This document shows, piece by piece, positions 17,656 through 26,367 of a DNA stretch of 64,000 nt. A model generated the notes under the pieces. That model was not told the DNA's origin. It ran no database searches and saw only the letters and a program-made list of their open reading frames with translations. The stretch spans positions 19,151 to 83,150 of the forward strand of contig CAYYZO010000008.1 of the NCBI GenBank assembly GCA_964476185.1, given 5' to 3'. The DNA comes from DATNBU01 sp964476185 (GTDB lineage Bacteria; Desulfobacterota; Binatia; UBA1149; CAITLU01). The stretch's first letter is position 1, and every line of letters starts with the position of its first letter. The translations under genes were made by a program, and so were the position numbers.

Positions 17656-19050
17656 TCAGCGGCCGGCCGCGATCAGGCTCGCGACCTTGAACCACTCCTC
17701 TCCGGCCGACTGCGGCTTGTCGAAGCCGACGTCGATGTACCAGCCCGGCTCGTTCTGGAACGCGAGGCCGGGGATCGCGGCGCGCGTCCCGTGCATCAGC
17801 TGCATGTCGATCACGCTGAACGCGTAGATGAACATCCGCGGCTCCGGGTACTCGTAGGCGACTTTCGGATTCGGCCTCGTCGAGGTGCGCATGCTCTGCA
17901 TCACGACTTTCCAGAGTTCCTCGTTCTGGTCGTAGAGATCCGAGTAGACGATGAAGTTCGACTCCTTGTCCACGAAGATGACGCGCTTCGAGTAAGCATA
18001 GTTCGCGACTTTCGGTCGACCTTCGAGGATCCAGACCGAGGGCCTCATCTCCCAGGGCTCACAGAACGTCATCCCGCCGTCCTTCGGGCACGTTTCCGGC
18101 GGCAGGCGCGTGCCGTGCAGTGACGCGAGCATCGGCTTCTCGCCGAGGAGCTTCCATTCGAACCACGGGATCTGGCCTGCGTAGCCGCCGTACGAATCGA
18201 CGTCGATGTCCTGTCCGAACAACGCGTCGCTGCGCTGCGCGCTCGAGAGGCGCCGAACGCGGCGGAGCGTCGGCAGGTAAAGCCAGGTGTCGTCCTGGCG
18301 CCCCTGGTCGATGTACCGGGTGCTGATTCCGCCCACGCCCTTCAGGTCGAATGGCTCGATCAGTGGATAGAGTCCCGACTTGCGAAACGCCTGATCGGCG
18401 TTGTTCGGAATGAGCGGCTTCGGTTCGTGGTGCAGGCGACCGGAGAACGGGAGGATCCGGACCCAATCGGCGACGAAATGCCGCTCGACGTTGTAGTGAC
18501 GGTTGCCGTTGGCGTCGATGTAGAGCGAACCGGTGTCGGCATCGACCAGATGAAGGTTCAGGTCGTCGGTGAAATAGTGGGTGTGCAGGAAATCGTACAT
18601 GATCTTGACGGCGACCTTGGGGTCGTCCGCCGAGAGCCGTGGGAACGGCCTGCCAGCCACCCAGTTCTGCAGCATGTTGCGGTCGTCGAGCGTCACCTGC
18701 CCCGAGAACGCTTCCGTCGCCTTCTGGTAGGCCGACGGGATCGGGATCCGCTCGTAGGGAACGATGCGCAGGTCCATGCCGTTGCGCACGGCCCACAGCA
18801 CGCCGGGCGACACGACGTCCTGGGCGACCTCGGCGTTCTCCTTCGTGATGGTCCGGCCGGGAGCGACGCCGGCCAGGCCTGGCGGCGTCGCGGAGGACGA
18901 GCCCGAGGCGTCGGCCGGCAAACCCGGTGGGGTCGCGGAGGCCGACCCCGAGGCGTCGGCCGGTAACCCGGCCGGAGCCTCGGCGAACGCGGGGCAGATC
19001 CCCAGGACCAGTGAAAGCACCCCGGAAACCACGAACCCCGCGTTCGTCAT
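17656..19050 (-). CDS. DUF1329 outer-membrane-associated protein
   Basis: 464 residues with a signal peptide (MTNAGFVVSGVLSLVLGICPAFA). Residues 28-57 are two tandem 15-residue repeats (GLPADASGS-x-SATPP). The rest matches DUF1329: NGMDLRIVPYERIPIPSAY, DDPKVAVKIMYDF, TWLYLPTLRRVRRLSSAQR, near the C-terminus AFQNEPGWYIDVGF. DUF1329 proteins have the LolA/LolB-like lipid-carrier fold and often travel with RND exporters. Here it is instead 12 bases behind rplI in a ribosomal operon, with a strong GGGGAG site, so it may be co-transcribed with rpsF-rpsR-rplI. Function is unknown. Confidence 0.85.
   Translation of the reverse strand: MTNAGFVVSGVLSLVLGICPAFAEAPAGLPADASGSASATPPGLPADASGSSSATPPGLAGVAPGRTITKENAEVAQDVVSPGVLWAVRNGMDLRIVPYERIPIPSAYQKATEAFSGQVTLDDRNMLQNWVAGRPFPRLSADDPKVAVKIMYDFLHTHYFTDDLNLHLVDADTGSLYIDANGNRHYNVERHFVADWVRILPFSGRLHHEPKPLIPNNADQAFRKSGLYPLIEPFDLKGVGGISTRYIDQGRQDDTWLYLPTLRRVRRLSSAQRSDALFGQDIDVDSYGGYAGQIPWFEWKLLGEKPMLASLHGTRLPPETCPKDGGMTFCEPWEMRPSVWILEGRPKVANYAYSKRVIFVDKESNFIVYSDLYDQNEELWKVVMQSMRTSTRPNPKVAYEYPEPRMFIYAFSVIDMQLMHGTRAAIPGLAFQNEPGWYIDVGFDKPQSAGEEWFKVASLIAAGR
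18880..18969. repeat. 45-bp in-frame tandem duplication in DUF1329 gene
   Basis: Two adjacent 45-base units encode the 15-residue repeats just after the signal peptide. The units differ at few positions, so the duplication looks recent. It lengthens a disordered linker between the cleavage site and the folded domain. Confidence 0.8.
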
Positions 19051-19062
19051 GCGGCACTCCCC

Positions 19063-19575
19063 TTAGGCGGTCGGCTCCCCGGCCTCGCCATGATCCTCGG
19101 CTGCGTCGTCGTCGCCGCCCTCGAGCATGCCGCCCGCGGGCTTCACGACGAGCGCAACCGTGGTCGTGATGTCCTGACCGACGCGGATCAGCACCCGGAA
19201 GTCGCCGATCTCCTTGATCGGCTCCTTCAGCTCGATGCGACGCCGGTCGATCTCGAGTCCTTTCTCGACGATGAGCCGATGTACGTCAATGTTCGTGACG
19301 GAGCCGAACAGCTTGCCGCCCTTGCCCGCACGCGCCTCGATCTCGAGCTTCAAGCCGCCGAGCGACTGCGCCATGCGCTCGAACGTGCCCCGCTCGCGCT
19401 GCTTCTTCAGCTCGATCAGCGCCTTCTCGTGCTCGAGCCGGGCGAGGTTGCGACGGTCGGCGGGCACGGCGAGCCCCTGCGGAAAGAGGTAGTTGCGGGC
19501 GTAGCCCGGTTTCACCTTGACCACGTCGCCGATGATGCCGAGCGACGGGACGTCTTCTCTGAGGATCACTTCCAT
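19063..19575 (-). CDS. rplI: 50S ribosomal protein L9
   Basis: 170 residues from ATG 19575. Starts MEVILREDVPSLGIIGDVVKVKPGYARNYL, the L9 N-domain with its rRNA-binding loop, followed by the long helix (LARLEHEKALIELKKQRE) and the C-domain (GKLFGSVTNIDVHRLI). The C-terminus has an extra acidic tail (EGGDDDAAEDHGEAGE) beyond the usual 148 or so residues. Last ribosomal gene of rpsF-rpsR-rplI. Confidence 0.97.
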   Translation of the reverse strand: MEVILREDVPSLGIIGDVVKVKPGYARNYLFPQGLAVPADRRNLARLEHEKALIELKKQRERGTFERMAQSLGGLKLEIEARAGKGGKLFGSVTNIDVHRLIVEKGLEIDRRRIELKEPIKEIGDFRVLIRVGQDITTTVALVVKPAGGMLEGGDDDAAEDHGEAGEPTA

Positions 19576-19601
19576 GATCGATCTCCCTTGTTCCCGGCCG
19601 C

Positions 19602-19928
19602 TCAGCCAGCCGAGTACGGCAGCAGCGCGGCGTTGCGCGCACGCTTGATCGCGATGGTGAGGCTGCGCTGGTGCTTCGCGCAGGTGCCGGTCGTGCGGCT
19701 CGGCACGATGCGTCCGCGCTCGCTGACGAACGTCTCGAGCACCTCGGTCCACTTGTAGTCGAGCGGCAGCGACTTCTCGGCGCAGAAGCGGCAAACGCGA
19801 CGCCGGCCGCGCGAGCGTCCGAAGCGACCACGCGGACGACGCTCGCGCGCCCCCGCTCCGCCGCGGTCGTCCCCGCGCCCACGGTCGTCCCCGCGTCCCC
19901 TGGATTCCCTGTCTTCCATCTCGCTCAT
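19602..19928 (-). CDS. rpsR: 30S ribosomal protein S18 with extended N-terminus
   Basis: 108 residues; S18 is usually 70-90. The core (VCRFCAEKSLPLDYKWTEVL, then GRIVPSRTTGTCAKHQRSL) is canonical, with Cys residues of the C-plus type. The first 38 residues are a low-complexity Arg/Gly/Asp tract (RGRGDDRGRGDD) containing a short duplication. Its ATG overlaps the rpsF stop by four bases (ATGA), so synthesis of S6 and S18, which bind as a pair on the 30S platform, is coupled. Confidence 0.96.
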   Translation of the reverse strand: MSEMEDRESRGRGDDRGRGDDRGGAGARERRPRGRFGRSRGRRRVCRFCAEKSLPLDYKWTEVLETFVSERGRIVPSRTTGTCAKHQRSLTIAIKRARNAALLPYSAG

Positions 19929-20377
19929 CCCTGAACCTCCGTCGTTTCCTGCGGCGCCTCGCCGCTCGTCTCGGTTTCCTGGACGGCCGCTTCCGCGGCC
20001 GGTGCCTCCGCCTCGCGACCGCCCGAGCGCATCTCGCTCAGCGGCACGTCGCGCCGGTCGTAGTGCTCGCGCACGCGCGGCTCGGGCAGGCCGGTGTGCT
20101 CCTGCTGGACGCTGACGAAGCGCAGCACGCCTTCGACGATGCGAAGGTTGCGCTCGAGCTCCTTCACCGTCTGCGGCTCGGCCTGGTATTCGAACAGGTG
20201 ATAGTGGCCCTGTTTCTGCTTGCCGATGGGGTACGCGAGGTCGCGAACGCCCCAGTCCCGCTTCTCGTCGATCTTGCCGCCCTCGGCGGAGATCACGTTC
20301 TCGAATCGGGTCAGCAGCCGGTCGGCTTCCTCCCCGAGGTCGGTGCGCAGCACCACCATGGTTTCGTATGGACGCAT
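19925..20377 (-). CDS. rpsF: 30S ribosomal protein S6
   Basis: 150 residues. S6 fold from MRPYETMVVLRTDLGEEAD to about residue 95 (KELERNLRIVEGVLRFVSV), followed by a roughly 50-residue acidic Ala/Glu tail. Such tails are the substrate for polyglutamylation by RimK in some bacteria, although no rimK is seen here. First gene of the coupled S6-S18-L9 group; it lies 74 bases downstream of the pyrophosphatase-like membrane protein gene. Confidence 0.97.
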   Translation of the reverse strand: MRPYETMVVLRTDLGEEADRLLTRFENVISAEGGKIDEKRDWGVRDLAYPIGKQKQGHYHLFEYQAEPQTVKELERNLRIVEGVLRFVSVQQEHTGLPEPRVREHYDRRDVPLSEMRSGGREAEAPAAEAAVQETETSGEAPQETTEVQG

Positions 20378-20451
20378 GTCGTTCTCCTTCCTCTTCGTTG
20401 CCTGTTGTCGTTCGTGTTCCCGTCGATCCGGATCCTTCGATCAGTCTTCGC

Positions 20452-21990
20452 TCACGTCATGGCGGGCACGGCGACCACGGCGACGATGGCCATCGTCCGG
20501 CCGCACGCGAGCAGCACGTCGCGCGGCATCCGCGCCCCGTCGCCGGAGGGCTCTTCCGCGGCGGAGGACACCGCCGACCACGCGAGGAATCCCAGCGCCA
20601 CGCCGACGGCCGCGCCGGCCCCGAGCACGAGGCCCGCGGCAGCCGGGAGCCCCGCGGCGATCACGACCGCACGCGCTGCAGCGGTGACGGCCTCCGTCTC
20701 TTCCCCCGTCACCGTGAAGCGCGCCGCAACCGCCGCCGCACAGGCCGAACCGGCCAGCACGCCGGCGAGCAGCGCCGGCGCCGCGGTGACGACGAACGCC
20801 AGCGGGAGTCCGCGCTGCGCGGTCTCCGCGACGAGGACGGGAGAGACGACGACGAGCAGCGCCAGCGTGGCCGCGATCGTCGCGGCCGCTTCGCCCACGT
20901 CCGGACCGGCCCCCGCTGCCCGGGACGCAACCGCCCCCGTGGACGCCGCGGCGCAGGCCGACGCAAAGCCCGCCGTCATGCCGAGCGCGGCGAGCGTCGC
21001 CCCGTATCCCCCGGCCAGCCGCTCGCCGCAGACCAGCGCAGCCGCGGACACGAGCGTGGAGACCAGCGTCGGCGTCTCGCGCCGGCCGCGGAACGGAGAG
21101 CGCTCCGACAGATGTCCGGCGAGCACCGCGGCCTGGCGAGCCAGAAGCCCGAGCACGAACGCGCCGGCCGCGATCCAGGCGAGCCCGGCCAGCCCCACGA
21201 GGAGCACCGCGGCGAAGCCGAGCATCAGGGCCGACAACCGCTCGAGTCCAACCGACCCGGCGGTCGAATCGCGTCCGGCCAGCATCGCCGCGGCGGGAAC
21301 GCAGAAGAGCGCGACCAGCGGCGACATCACCGTCACGGCGACCGGCAACAGCAGCAGTTCGCTGCGCAGGGTCTCGGTCTCCGCCAGCAAGCCGCCGAGC
21401 GACAGCAACGCGTCCGGTTCCGCCGTCGCGGCGAACATCATCGCCGCGGCGACCGCTGCCAGGTGCGAGTGGACCGGGAACCCGACCTGCGTCGCCCGGG
21501 ACGCCGACGGTCGGGGGCCGAGCGCGATCGCGAGGAACAACGCGGCCGACGACACGCCCGCCGCGAAAGCGGCCAGCACCACGACGCCAGCGGGGTCGGC
21601 GAAGAACCAGGCAAGCGCGCCGAGCGCGCCGACGCTCGAGGCCGACAGGACCTGGCCGAGAGCCGTCTTGCCGCCGCCGGTCGTCACCGTGTCCGGCGAA
21701 CCGGCTTCGGCCTGGAGAGCCGCCGTCGAGGCGATCGCCAATGCGCTCGAGACGACGACCAGCGTCACGCCGACGAGGAACGCCAGCGCACCGCTCGCGC
21801 CGGAGGTCGCTGCCACGACCGCGGTCGCGAAGAAGCCGGCGCCCGCGGTGCCGCGCAGCATCGCGATGCGGCCCTGGCCCGCCGCGACGAGCGTCTTCCA
21901 GACGGGCGCGTCGGGGAGACGCCGCCAGGCTCGCCAGAACAACGCGAGGGCGAGAACGGGGGCCAGGTAGAGAATGAGCAGCAGCGGCAT
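20452..21990 (-). CDS. polytopic membrane protein, probable catalytically dead H+-pyrophosphatase homologue
   Basis: 512 residues from ATG 21990, which is 14 bases after the pth stop. About 14-16 hydrophobic helices. Several segments line up by eye, in order, with membrane-bound pyrophosphatases (HppA): ALAFLVGVTLVVVSS (about 68-82), AAGVSSAALFLAIA (143-156), GGYGATLAALGMTAGF (327-342, compare YGIALAALGMLST), APALLAGVLAGS (404-415), TMAIVAVVAVPAM (499-511). The catalytic Asp/Lys motifs of that family (DVGADLVGKVE, DNVGDNVGD, GDTVGDPFKDTSGP) are absent and the protein is about 150-250 residues short. It should therefore not hydrolyse PPi. It sits between pth and rpsF, a place usually held by housekeeping genes. 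The homology is my inference; the alternative is an unrelated Ala-rich membrane protein. Confidence 0.55.
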   Translation of the reverse strand: MPLLLILYLAPVLALALFWRAWRRLPDAPVWKTLVAAGQGRIAMLRGTAGAGFFATAVVAATSGASGALAFLVGVTLVVVSSALAIASTAALQAEAGSPDTVTTGGGKTALGQVLSASSVGALGALAWFFADPAGVVVLAAFAAGVSSAALFLAIALGPRPSASRATQVGFPVHSHLAAVAAAMMFAATAEPDALLSLGGLLAETETLRSELLLLPVAVTVMSPLVALFCVPAAAMLAGRDSTAGSVGLERLSALMLGFAAVLLVGLAGLAWIAAGAFVLGLLARQAAVLAGHLSERSPFRGRRETPTLVSTLVSAAALVCGERLAGGYGATLAALGMTAGFASACAAASTGAVASRAAGAGPDVGEAAATIAATLALLVVVSPVLVAETAQRGLPLAFVVTAAPALLAGVLAGSACAAAVAARFTVTGEETEAVTAAARAVVIAAGLPAAAGLVLGAGAAVGVALGFLAWSAVSSAAEEPSGDGARMPRDVLLACGRTMAIVAVVAVPAMT

Positions 21991-22004
21991 CGGGACCCGA
22001 ACCT

Positions 22005-22601
22005 TCAGCGACCGTTGAACGCCTGCATGGCCGGCAGGACGCCGCGTTCCAGAATGCACTCGACGGCGTCGGCGGCGCGTTCGATGGTTCCGGTCACGGC
22101 TTCTTCCTCGGCCGCTGCGAACGGCGACAACACGTACTCGACCACGCCGGAACCTGCCGGGGGGCGCCCGATGCCGACGCGCACGCGCGGGAAATTCGGG
22201 GTGCCGAGCTCGTCGATCAGCGAAGCGACGCCGCGGTGCCCGCCGGCGCTGCCGTCGGGGCGCACCCGAAGGCGGCCCAGGTCCAGGTCGAGGTCGTCGT
22301 AAACGGCGATGCAGCGTTCCGGAGGAACTCCGTGCTGCGCCAAGGCAGGTGCGACCGAGCGGCCGCTCGCGTTCATGTAGGTCTGCGGTTTCATCAGCAA
22401 CACCATGGAACGGCCGAAGATCCCCTCAGCCGTCAGCGCACGGAATTCCGTACGCCGGATGTCGACGCCCCATCGGGCGGCCAGCACATCGACGACTCGA
22501 AAGCCGATGTTGTGCTTCGTCTGGCTGTATCCCTCGCCCGGGTTCCCGAGTCCAGCGACGCAGAACTCCACGCGAGGCCCCGCTCCGGGCGGGCCCGTCA
22601 C
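22005..22601 (-). CDS. pth: peptidyl-tRNA hydrolase
   Basis: 198 residues, standard length. Catalytic and substrate-binding signatures are intact: AGLGNPGEGYSQTKHNIGF (with the catalytic His), MKPQTYMNASG, VYDDLDLDLGRLRVR and SAGGHRGVASLI. It recycles peptidyl-tRNAs dropped during translation. It follows rplY by two bases and is part of the prs-rplY-pth cluster. Confidence 0.97.
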   Translation of the reverse strand: MTGPPGAGPRVEFCVAGLGNPGEGYSQTKHNIGFRVVDVLAARWGVDIRRTEFRALTAEGIFGRSMVLLMKPQTYMNASGRSVAPALAQHGVPPERCIAVYDDLDLDLGRLRVRPDGSAGGHRGVASLIDELGTPNFPRVRVGIGRPPAGSGVVEYVLSPFAAAEEEAVTGTIERAADAVECILERGVLPAMQAFNGR

Positions 22602-22603
22602 GA

Positions 22604-23227
22604 TCAGCTCGCGGCCGGCGTCGCCGCAGCGCCTTCGGCGCCCGCCTCGGCGCCCGTATCGGTGGGCGCCTCGACCGTCGGCGGCAGCACCGAGACGATC
22701 GTGAAGTTCTCCTGGAAGATGGCCTCGACGCCCGCGGGCAGCGTCAGGTCGGCCACGTGGAGCGCGTCGTGGACCCCGAGCGGCGTCACGTCGATCTCGA
22801 TCTGTTCCGGCAGCGCCGAAGGCAGCGCGCGCACCTCCAGTTCGCGACGCACCGGCTGCAGGATGCCGCCCTCGATGATGCCCTTCGCCTTGCCGACGAA
22901 CGCGAGGGCCACGCTGGCCGTGACCGGCTTCGTCGCGTCGACGCGCAGGAAATCGACATGGATCGGCGTGCCGGAAACCGGGTGTCCCTGGATCGCCTGC
23001 ACCAGGGCGAGGCCCTGGTCGAGGGCAGCCTCGACCGAGCGCAGCTTGATCAGGTGGGCGCCGTGGCTGGCCAGCCCGCTCTTGGCGAACTCGTGCGCGT
23101 CGACCTTCACGCAGATGCTGTCCGCGCCGGCGCCGTAGAGCACACCGGGAAGCGATCCGGACTTGCGCAGGCGGCGCGGGGATTCGCCGGCGGGACGGGA
23201 GACGACGTTGAGTTCGATGCTACGCAT
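22604..23227 (-). CDS. rplY: 50S ribosomal protein L25/Ctc
   Basis: 207 residues, the long Ctc (TL5) form with two domains: the 5S rRNA-binding N-domain (SPRRLRKSGSLPGVLYG) and a beta-rich C-domain (VDFLRVDATKPVTASVAL to TLPAGVEAI), then an Ala/Glu-rich tail. In other bacteria the Ctc form is linked to general stress. Located between prs (21 bases) and pth (two bases), the usual arrangement. Confidence 0.96.
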   Translation of the reverse strand: MRSIELNVVSRPAGESPRRLRKSGSLPGVLYGAGADSICVKVDAHEFAKSGLASHGAHLIKLRSVEAALDQGLALVQAIQGHPVSGTPIHVDFLRVDATKPVTASVALAFVGKAKGIIEGGILQPVRRELEVRALPSALPEQIEIDVTPLGVHDALHVADLTLPAGVEAIFQENFTIVSVLPPTVEAPTDTGAEAGAEGAAATPAAS

Positions 23228-23248
23228 GGACGTTTTCCTCTGGCGGGC

Positions 23249-24199
23249 TCACTCGAAGAGCGAGCTGATGGATTCTTCCTGGTGGGTGCGCCGGATCGCT
23301 TCCGCGATGAACGGCCCGACGGGGACGATGTGGATCTTCGAATTGTTCCTGACCGTGTCGCGCGGGGCGATCGTGTCCGTGGTGATCACCATGTCGAGTT
23401 GCGACTCGGTGATCCGGTCGATCGCGGGCCCCGACAGGACACCGTGCGTGGTGCAGGCGAGCACGCGTTTCGCGCCGGCCTCGATGATCGCGCTTGCCGC
23501 CGCGCAGACCGTACCCGCCGTGTCGATCATGTCGTCGATGATCACCGCCGCGCACCCGGTCACGTCGCCGATGATCCGCATTTCCTCGACCTGGTTCGCG
23601 CGCACGCGGCGTTTGTCGATGATCGCGAGTGTCGCGTCGAGGCGCTTGGCGTAGGCGCGGGCGCGCTCGACACCGCCGGCGTCGGGGGAAACCACGGCGA
23701 GCGGCATGCCGTCGACCGCTTGCGAGATGTGCGGCAGCAGCACCGGGTTCGAGTAAAGGTTGTCGACGGGAACGTTGAAGAAGCCCTGGATCTGCCCGGC
23801 GTGCAGTTCCATCGTCATCACGCGCGAGGCGCCGGCGGTCACGATGAGGTCCGCGACGAGCTTCGCGCTGATCGGCACGCGCGGGGAAACCTTGCGGTCC
23901 TGCCGCGCGTACCCGTAGTACGGGACGACGGCGGTGACGCGTCCGGCCGATGCGCGCTTGAGCGCATCGAGCATCAGCAGCATCTCCATCAGGTGGTCGT
24001 TGCCGGGCGTCGACGTGGACTGCACCACGAAGACGTCGGCCCCGCGAACGTTGTCGTGGATCTCGACGAAGATCTCGCCGTCGCTGAATCGCTTCACGTC
24101 CGCGCGGCCGCGCGACATGCCGAGATGCGCGCAGATGTCGTCGGCGAGCGCCGCGCTCGCGTTGCCCGCGAAGACCTGGATCGAGTTCATTCCGTTCAC
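23249..24199 (-). CDS. prs: ribose-phosphate pyrophosphokinase
   Basis: 316 residues (313 if the internal ATG at 24190 is used). Makes PRPP from ribose-5-phosphate and ATP. Signatures: RFSDGEIFVEI, VVQSTSTPGNDHLME, VPYYGYARQDRK, VVSPDAGGVERARAYAKRL and the PRPP loop IIDDMIDTAGT. Class I bacterial enzyme. tRNA-Gln and ispE lie just upstream on the same strand; PRPP supplies Apt and nucleotide synthesis. Confidence 0.97.
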   Translation of the reverse strand: MNGMNSIQVFAGNASAALADDICAHLGMSRGRADVKRFSDGEIFVEIHDNVRGADVFVVQSTSTPGNDHLMEMLLMLDALKRASAGRVTAVVPYYGYARQDRKVSPRVPISAKLVADLIVTAGASRVMTMELHAGQIQGFFNVPVDNLYSNPVLLPHISQAVDGMPLAVVSPDAGGVERARAYAKRLDATLAIIDKRRVRANQVEEMRIIGDVTGCAAVIIDDMIDTAGTVCAAASAIIEAGAKRVLACTTHGVLSGPAIDRITESQLDMVITTDTIAPRDTVRNNSKIHIVPVGPFIAEAIRRTHQEESISSLFE

Positions 24200-24248
24200 G
24201 ATCTCGACTGTTCCTGCGCCCGGCCGTCCTCAATTCCATGCGTCGGCA

Positions 24249-24320
24249 CTGGGCGGGAAGGATTCGAACCTTCGGATGCCGGAACCAAAATCCGGTGCCT
24301 TACCACTTGGCGACCGCCCA
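24249..24320 (-). tRNA. tRNA-Gln (anticodon TTG)
   Basis: Cloverleaf on the minus strand: acceptor TGGGCGG/CCGCCCA, anticodon stem CCGGA/TCCGG around TTTTGGT (anticodon TTG), T arm GAAGGTTCGAATCCTTC, discriminator G. The CCA end is not encoded (TGCC follows), unlike the other three tRNAs here. ispE-tRNA-Gln-prs is a conserved deltaproteobacterial order. Confidence 0.95.
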
Positions 24321-24370
24321 CCACGCCGACCGGTCCGCCCACGACTCGGTGAGACTGCCGCGTCCCGCCT

Positions 24371-25270
24371 TCAGCGCCCGTGCCGGAGAGGCCTCGGGAC
24401 GCCGTGGATCACCTTCACGACGAAGACCTTGCCGGGCCCGTCGTACCGGCCCGCCGCCGCCCGCGCGCTCGCCGGGTCGGCGAACACCGCGGCAACGGCC
24501 GATCCGCTGCCGGACATCACCGCGGCCCGCGCGCCGAGAGCCTCGAGGCGTTCCCGCGAGCGCCGCACGGATGCCACGGATCGTTCGACGCCGCTCTGGA
24601 AGTCGTTGAAAAACCACGTCTCCACGGCATCGAGGCGGCGCGCGAAAGCGCGGGTATTAGAAGCGCCCCGGCCGGAAGTCAAGCGCGGCAGCGCGTGCCG
24701 ATAGGCCCAGGCCGTGTTCACTCGCTCGTCGGGTACGACGAGCACCAGCGTCCCGCGCGGCCCGCGCCGCAACGGGGACAGCACATCCCCGATCCCGGTC
24801 GCCCGGGCGGGCCGGCAGGCCAGGAAAAACGGCACGTCGGCGCCCAGCGAACGCGCCAGATCGAACCCGGAGTCCGCCGCCAGCCGCCGCCCGAGCATCC
24901 CGGGCAGGCAACGGATCACCGCGGCGGCGTCGCTGCTTCCACCGCCGAGTCCCGCGCCGAACGGGATCTCCTTGCGCACGTGCACCGCGACCCGCGCCGC
25001 GACCCCGAGCCGCTCGAGCACCCCGGTGGCCGCCCGGGCGGCCAGGTTCGACGAGCCGCCGGGGACCTTCTCCGGGCCGCTCACCGTGCAGGCGACCGAC
25101 GCGCCGCGAGCCGGGCGCGCCGACACGCGCAGGGTGTCGTACAACGACACCGGGAACATCAGCGTGTCGAGGTCGTGGTAGCCGTCGGCGCGGCGGCCGA
25201 GCACCCGCAGCGAGAGGTTCACTTTCGCGGGTGCGCGCACCACGACGCTGGAGGAACGGAACGCAGCCAA
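24371..25270 (-). CDS. ispE: 4-diphosphocytidyl-2-C-methyl-D-erythritol kinase
   Basis: Up to 299 residues. GHMP kinase of the MEP isoprenoid pathway, phosphorylating CDP-methylerythritol. Motifs: APAKVNLSLRVLGRRADGYHDL, the ATP loop PFGAGLGGGSSDAAA, and the C-terminal MSGSGSAVAAVF. The start is uncertain: TTG at 25270 opens the frame, but GTG at 25243 would give the usual short leader before RAPAKVN; neither has a strong ribosome-binding site. Divergent from the inositol monophosphatase gene with only 47 bases between. Confidence 0.95.
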   Translation of the reverse strand: MAAFRSSSVVVRAPAKVNLSLRVLGRRADGYHDLDTLMFPVSLYDTLRVSARPARGASVACTVSGPEKVPGGSSNLAARAATGVLERLGVAARVAVHVRKEIPFGAGLGGGSSDAAAVIRCLPGMLGRRLAADSGFDLARSLGADVPFFLACRPARATGIGDVLSPLRRGPRGTLVLVVPDERVNTAWAYRHALPRLTSGRGASNTRAFARRLDAVETWFFNDFQSGVERSVASVRRSRERLEALGARAAVMSGSGSAVAAVFADPASARAAAGRYDGPGKVFVVKVIHGVPRPLRHGR

Positions 25271-25317
25271 AGCGCTCGAAGTTTGACGGTCTCCGCGACG
25301 CGTGACAACAACCGCGC

Positions 25318-26112
25318 GTGCTCGACCGGACGCGTCTCGCCCGCGAACTCGCGCTCGAAGCCGGCGCGTTCATCCGACGGGCCTTCGGGGAGAGCCGGAA
25401 CGTCGAGTTCAAGTCGGCCGTCGACCTCGTCACGGACGTCGATCGCGGCGCCCAGGCGATCGTCGTCGACGGCATTCGCCGCGCGTTCCCGGCGGACACG
25501 ATCGTCGCCGAGGAGGACGTGGGCCAGGCCGCGGTGGCCGGCCCGTGCTGGTACGTCGACCCGCTCGACGGAACGACGAACTTCGTGCACGCCCTTCCCC
25601 ATTTCGCCGTCTCGATCGCGTTTCTGGACGACGGCGCCGCGCGCTCGGCAGCCGTCTACGACCCCTCCAAGGACGAACTGTTCCTCGCCGAACGAGGAAG
25701 CGGGGCGTTCCTCGGCGACCGGCGCCTCGCCGTCTCGCGCGTGGCGGAACTGGATCGAGCGCTGCTCGTCACCGGCTTCCCGTACGACCGGCGCGAGCAC
25801 ACCGACCTCTACCTCGGGTACTTCCGGGAGTTCCTCCGCGCGGCGCAGGACGTGCGGCGTTTCGGGTCGGCCAGCCTGGACCTGTGTTACGTGGCCGCAG
25901 GCCGCTTCGACGGGTTCTGGGAGTGGAAGCTGCATCCGTGGGACACGGCGGCCGGCTGGTTGATCCTCGAGGAGGCCGGCGGACGCGTGACCGACTTCGA
26001 CGGCGGACCGTACGATCCCTGGCTACCGCGAATCCTCGCCACCAACGGCGCGATCCACGACGAGGCGCTCGGCGTGATGGCGCGCCTTGCCTTACGCGAC
26101 GCCTCGGCCTGA
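25318..26112 (+). CDS. inositol monophosphatase family protein
   Basis: 264 residues from GTG 25318. The family's metal motifs are all visible: AEEDVG, WYVDPLDGTTNFVHALPHFAVSIAF and the C-terminal LHPWDTAAGWLILEEAGG. It hydrolyses inositol monophosphates or related sugar phosphates with Mg2+; SuhB, HisN and CysQ are relatives, and the sequence alone does not settle the substrate. First of a plus-strand run, followed by tRNA-Arg. Confidence 0.9.
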   Translation: MLDRTRLARELALEAGAFIRRAFGESRNVEFKSAVDLVTDVDRGAQAIVVDGIRRAFPADTIVAEEDVGQAAVAGPCWYVDPLDGTTNFVHALPHFAVSIAFLDDGAARSAAVYDPSKDELFLAERGSGAFLGDRRLAVSRVAELDRALLVTGFPYDRREHTDLYLGYFREFLRAAQDVRRFGSASLDLCYVAAGRFDGFWEWKLHPWDTAAGWLILEEAGGRVTDFDGGPYDPWLPRILATNGAIHDEALGVMARLALRDASA

Positions 26113-26258
26113 CGCACGCTTCCCGCCGTCGAACCCTCCGCTGCCCGCGACGTCCGGGAGCCGTTCCCGTCGCCGCCGATTTCCAGTTCCGCCCGGCAGC
26201 AGATATGAGCGATCCGTTGCGCGGGCCGCCGGCTCGCCGCAACGACGATCGCGCGGGC

Positions 26259-26334
<76 letters not shown>

Positions 26335-26367
26335 CGCGCGGCGCATCGTACGAGGGGGAATTCATCC

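Noticed and set aside
22349..24352. 667-codon plus-strand frame
   Set aside because: Shadow of pth, rplY and prs and runs through the tRNA-Gln gene.
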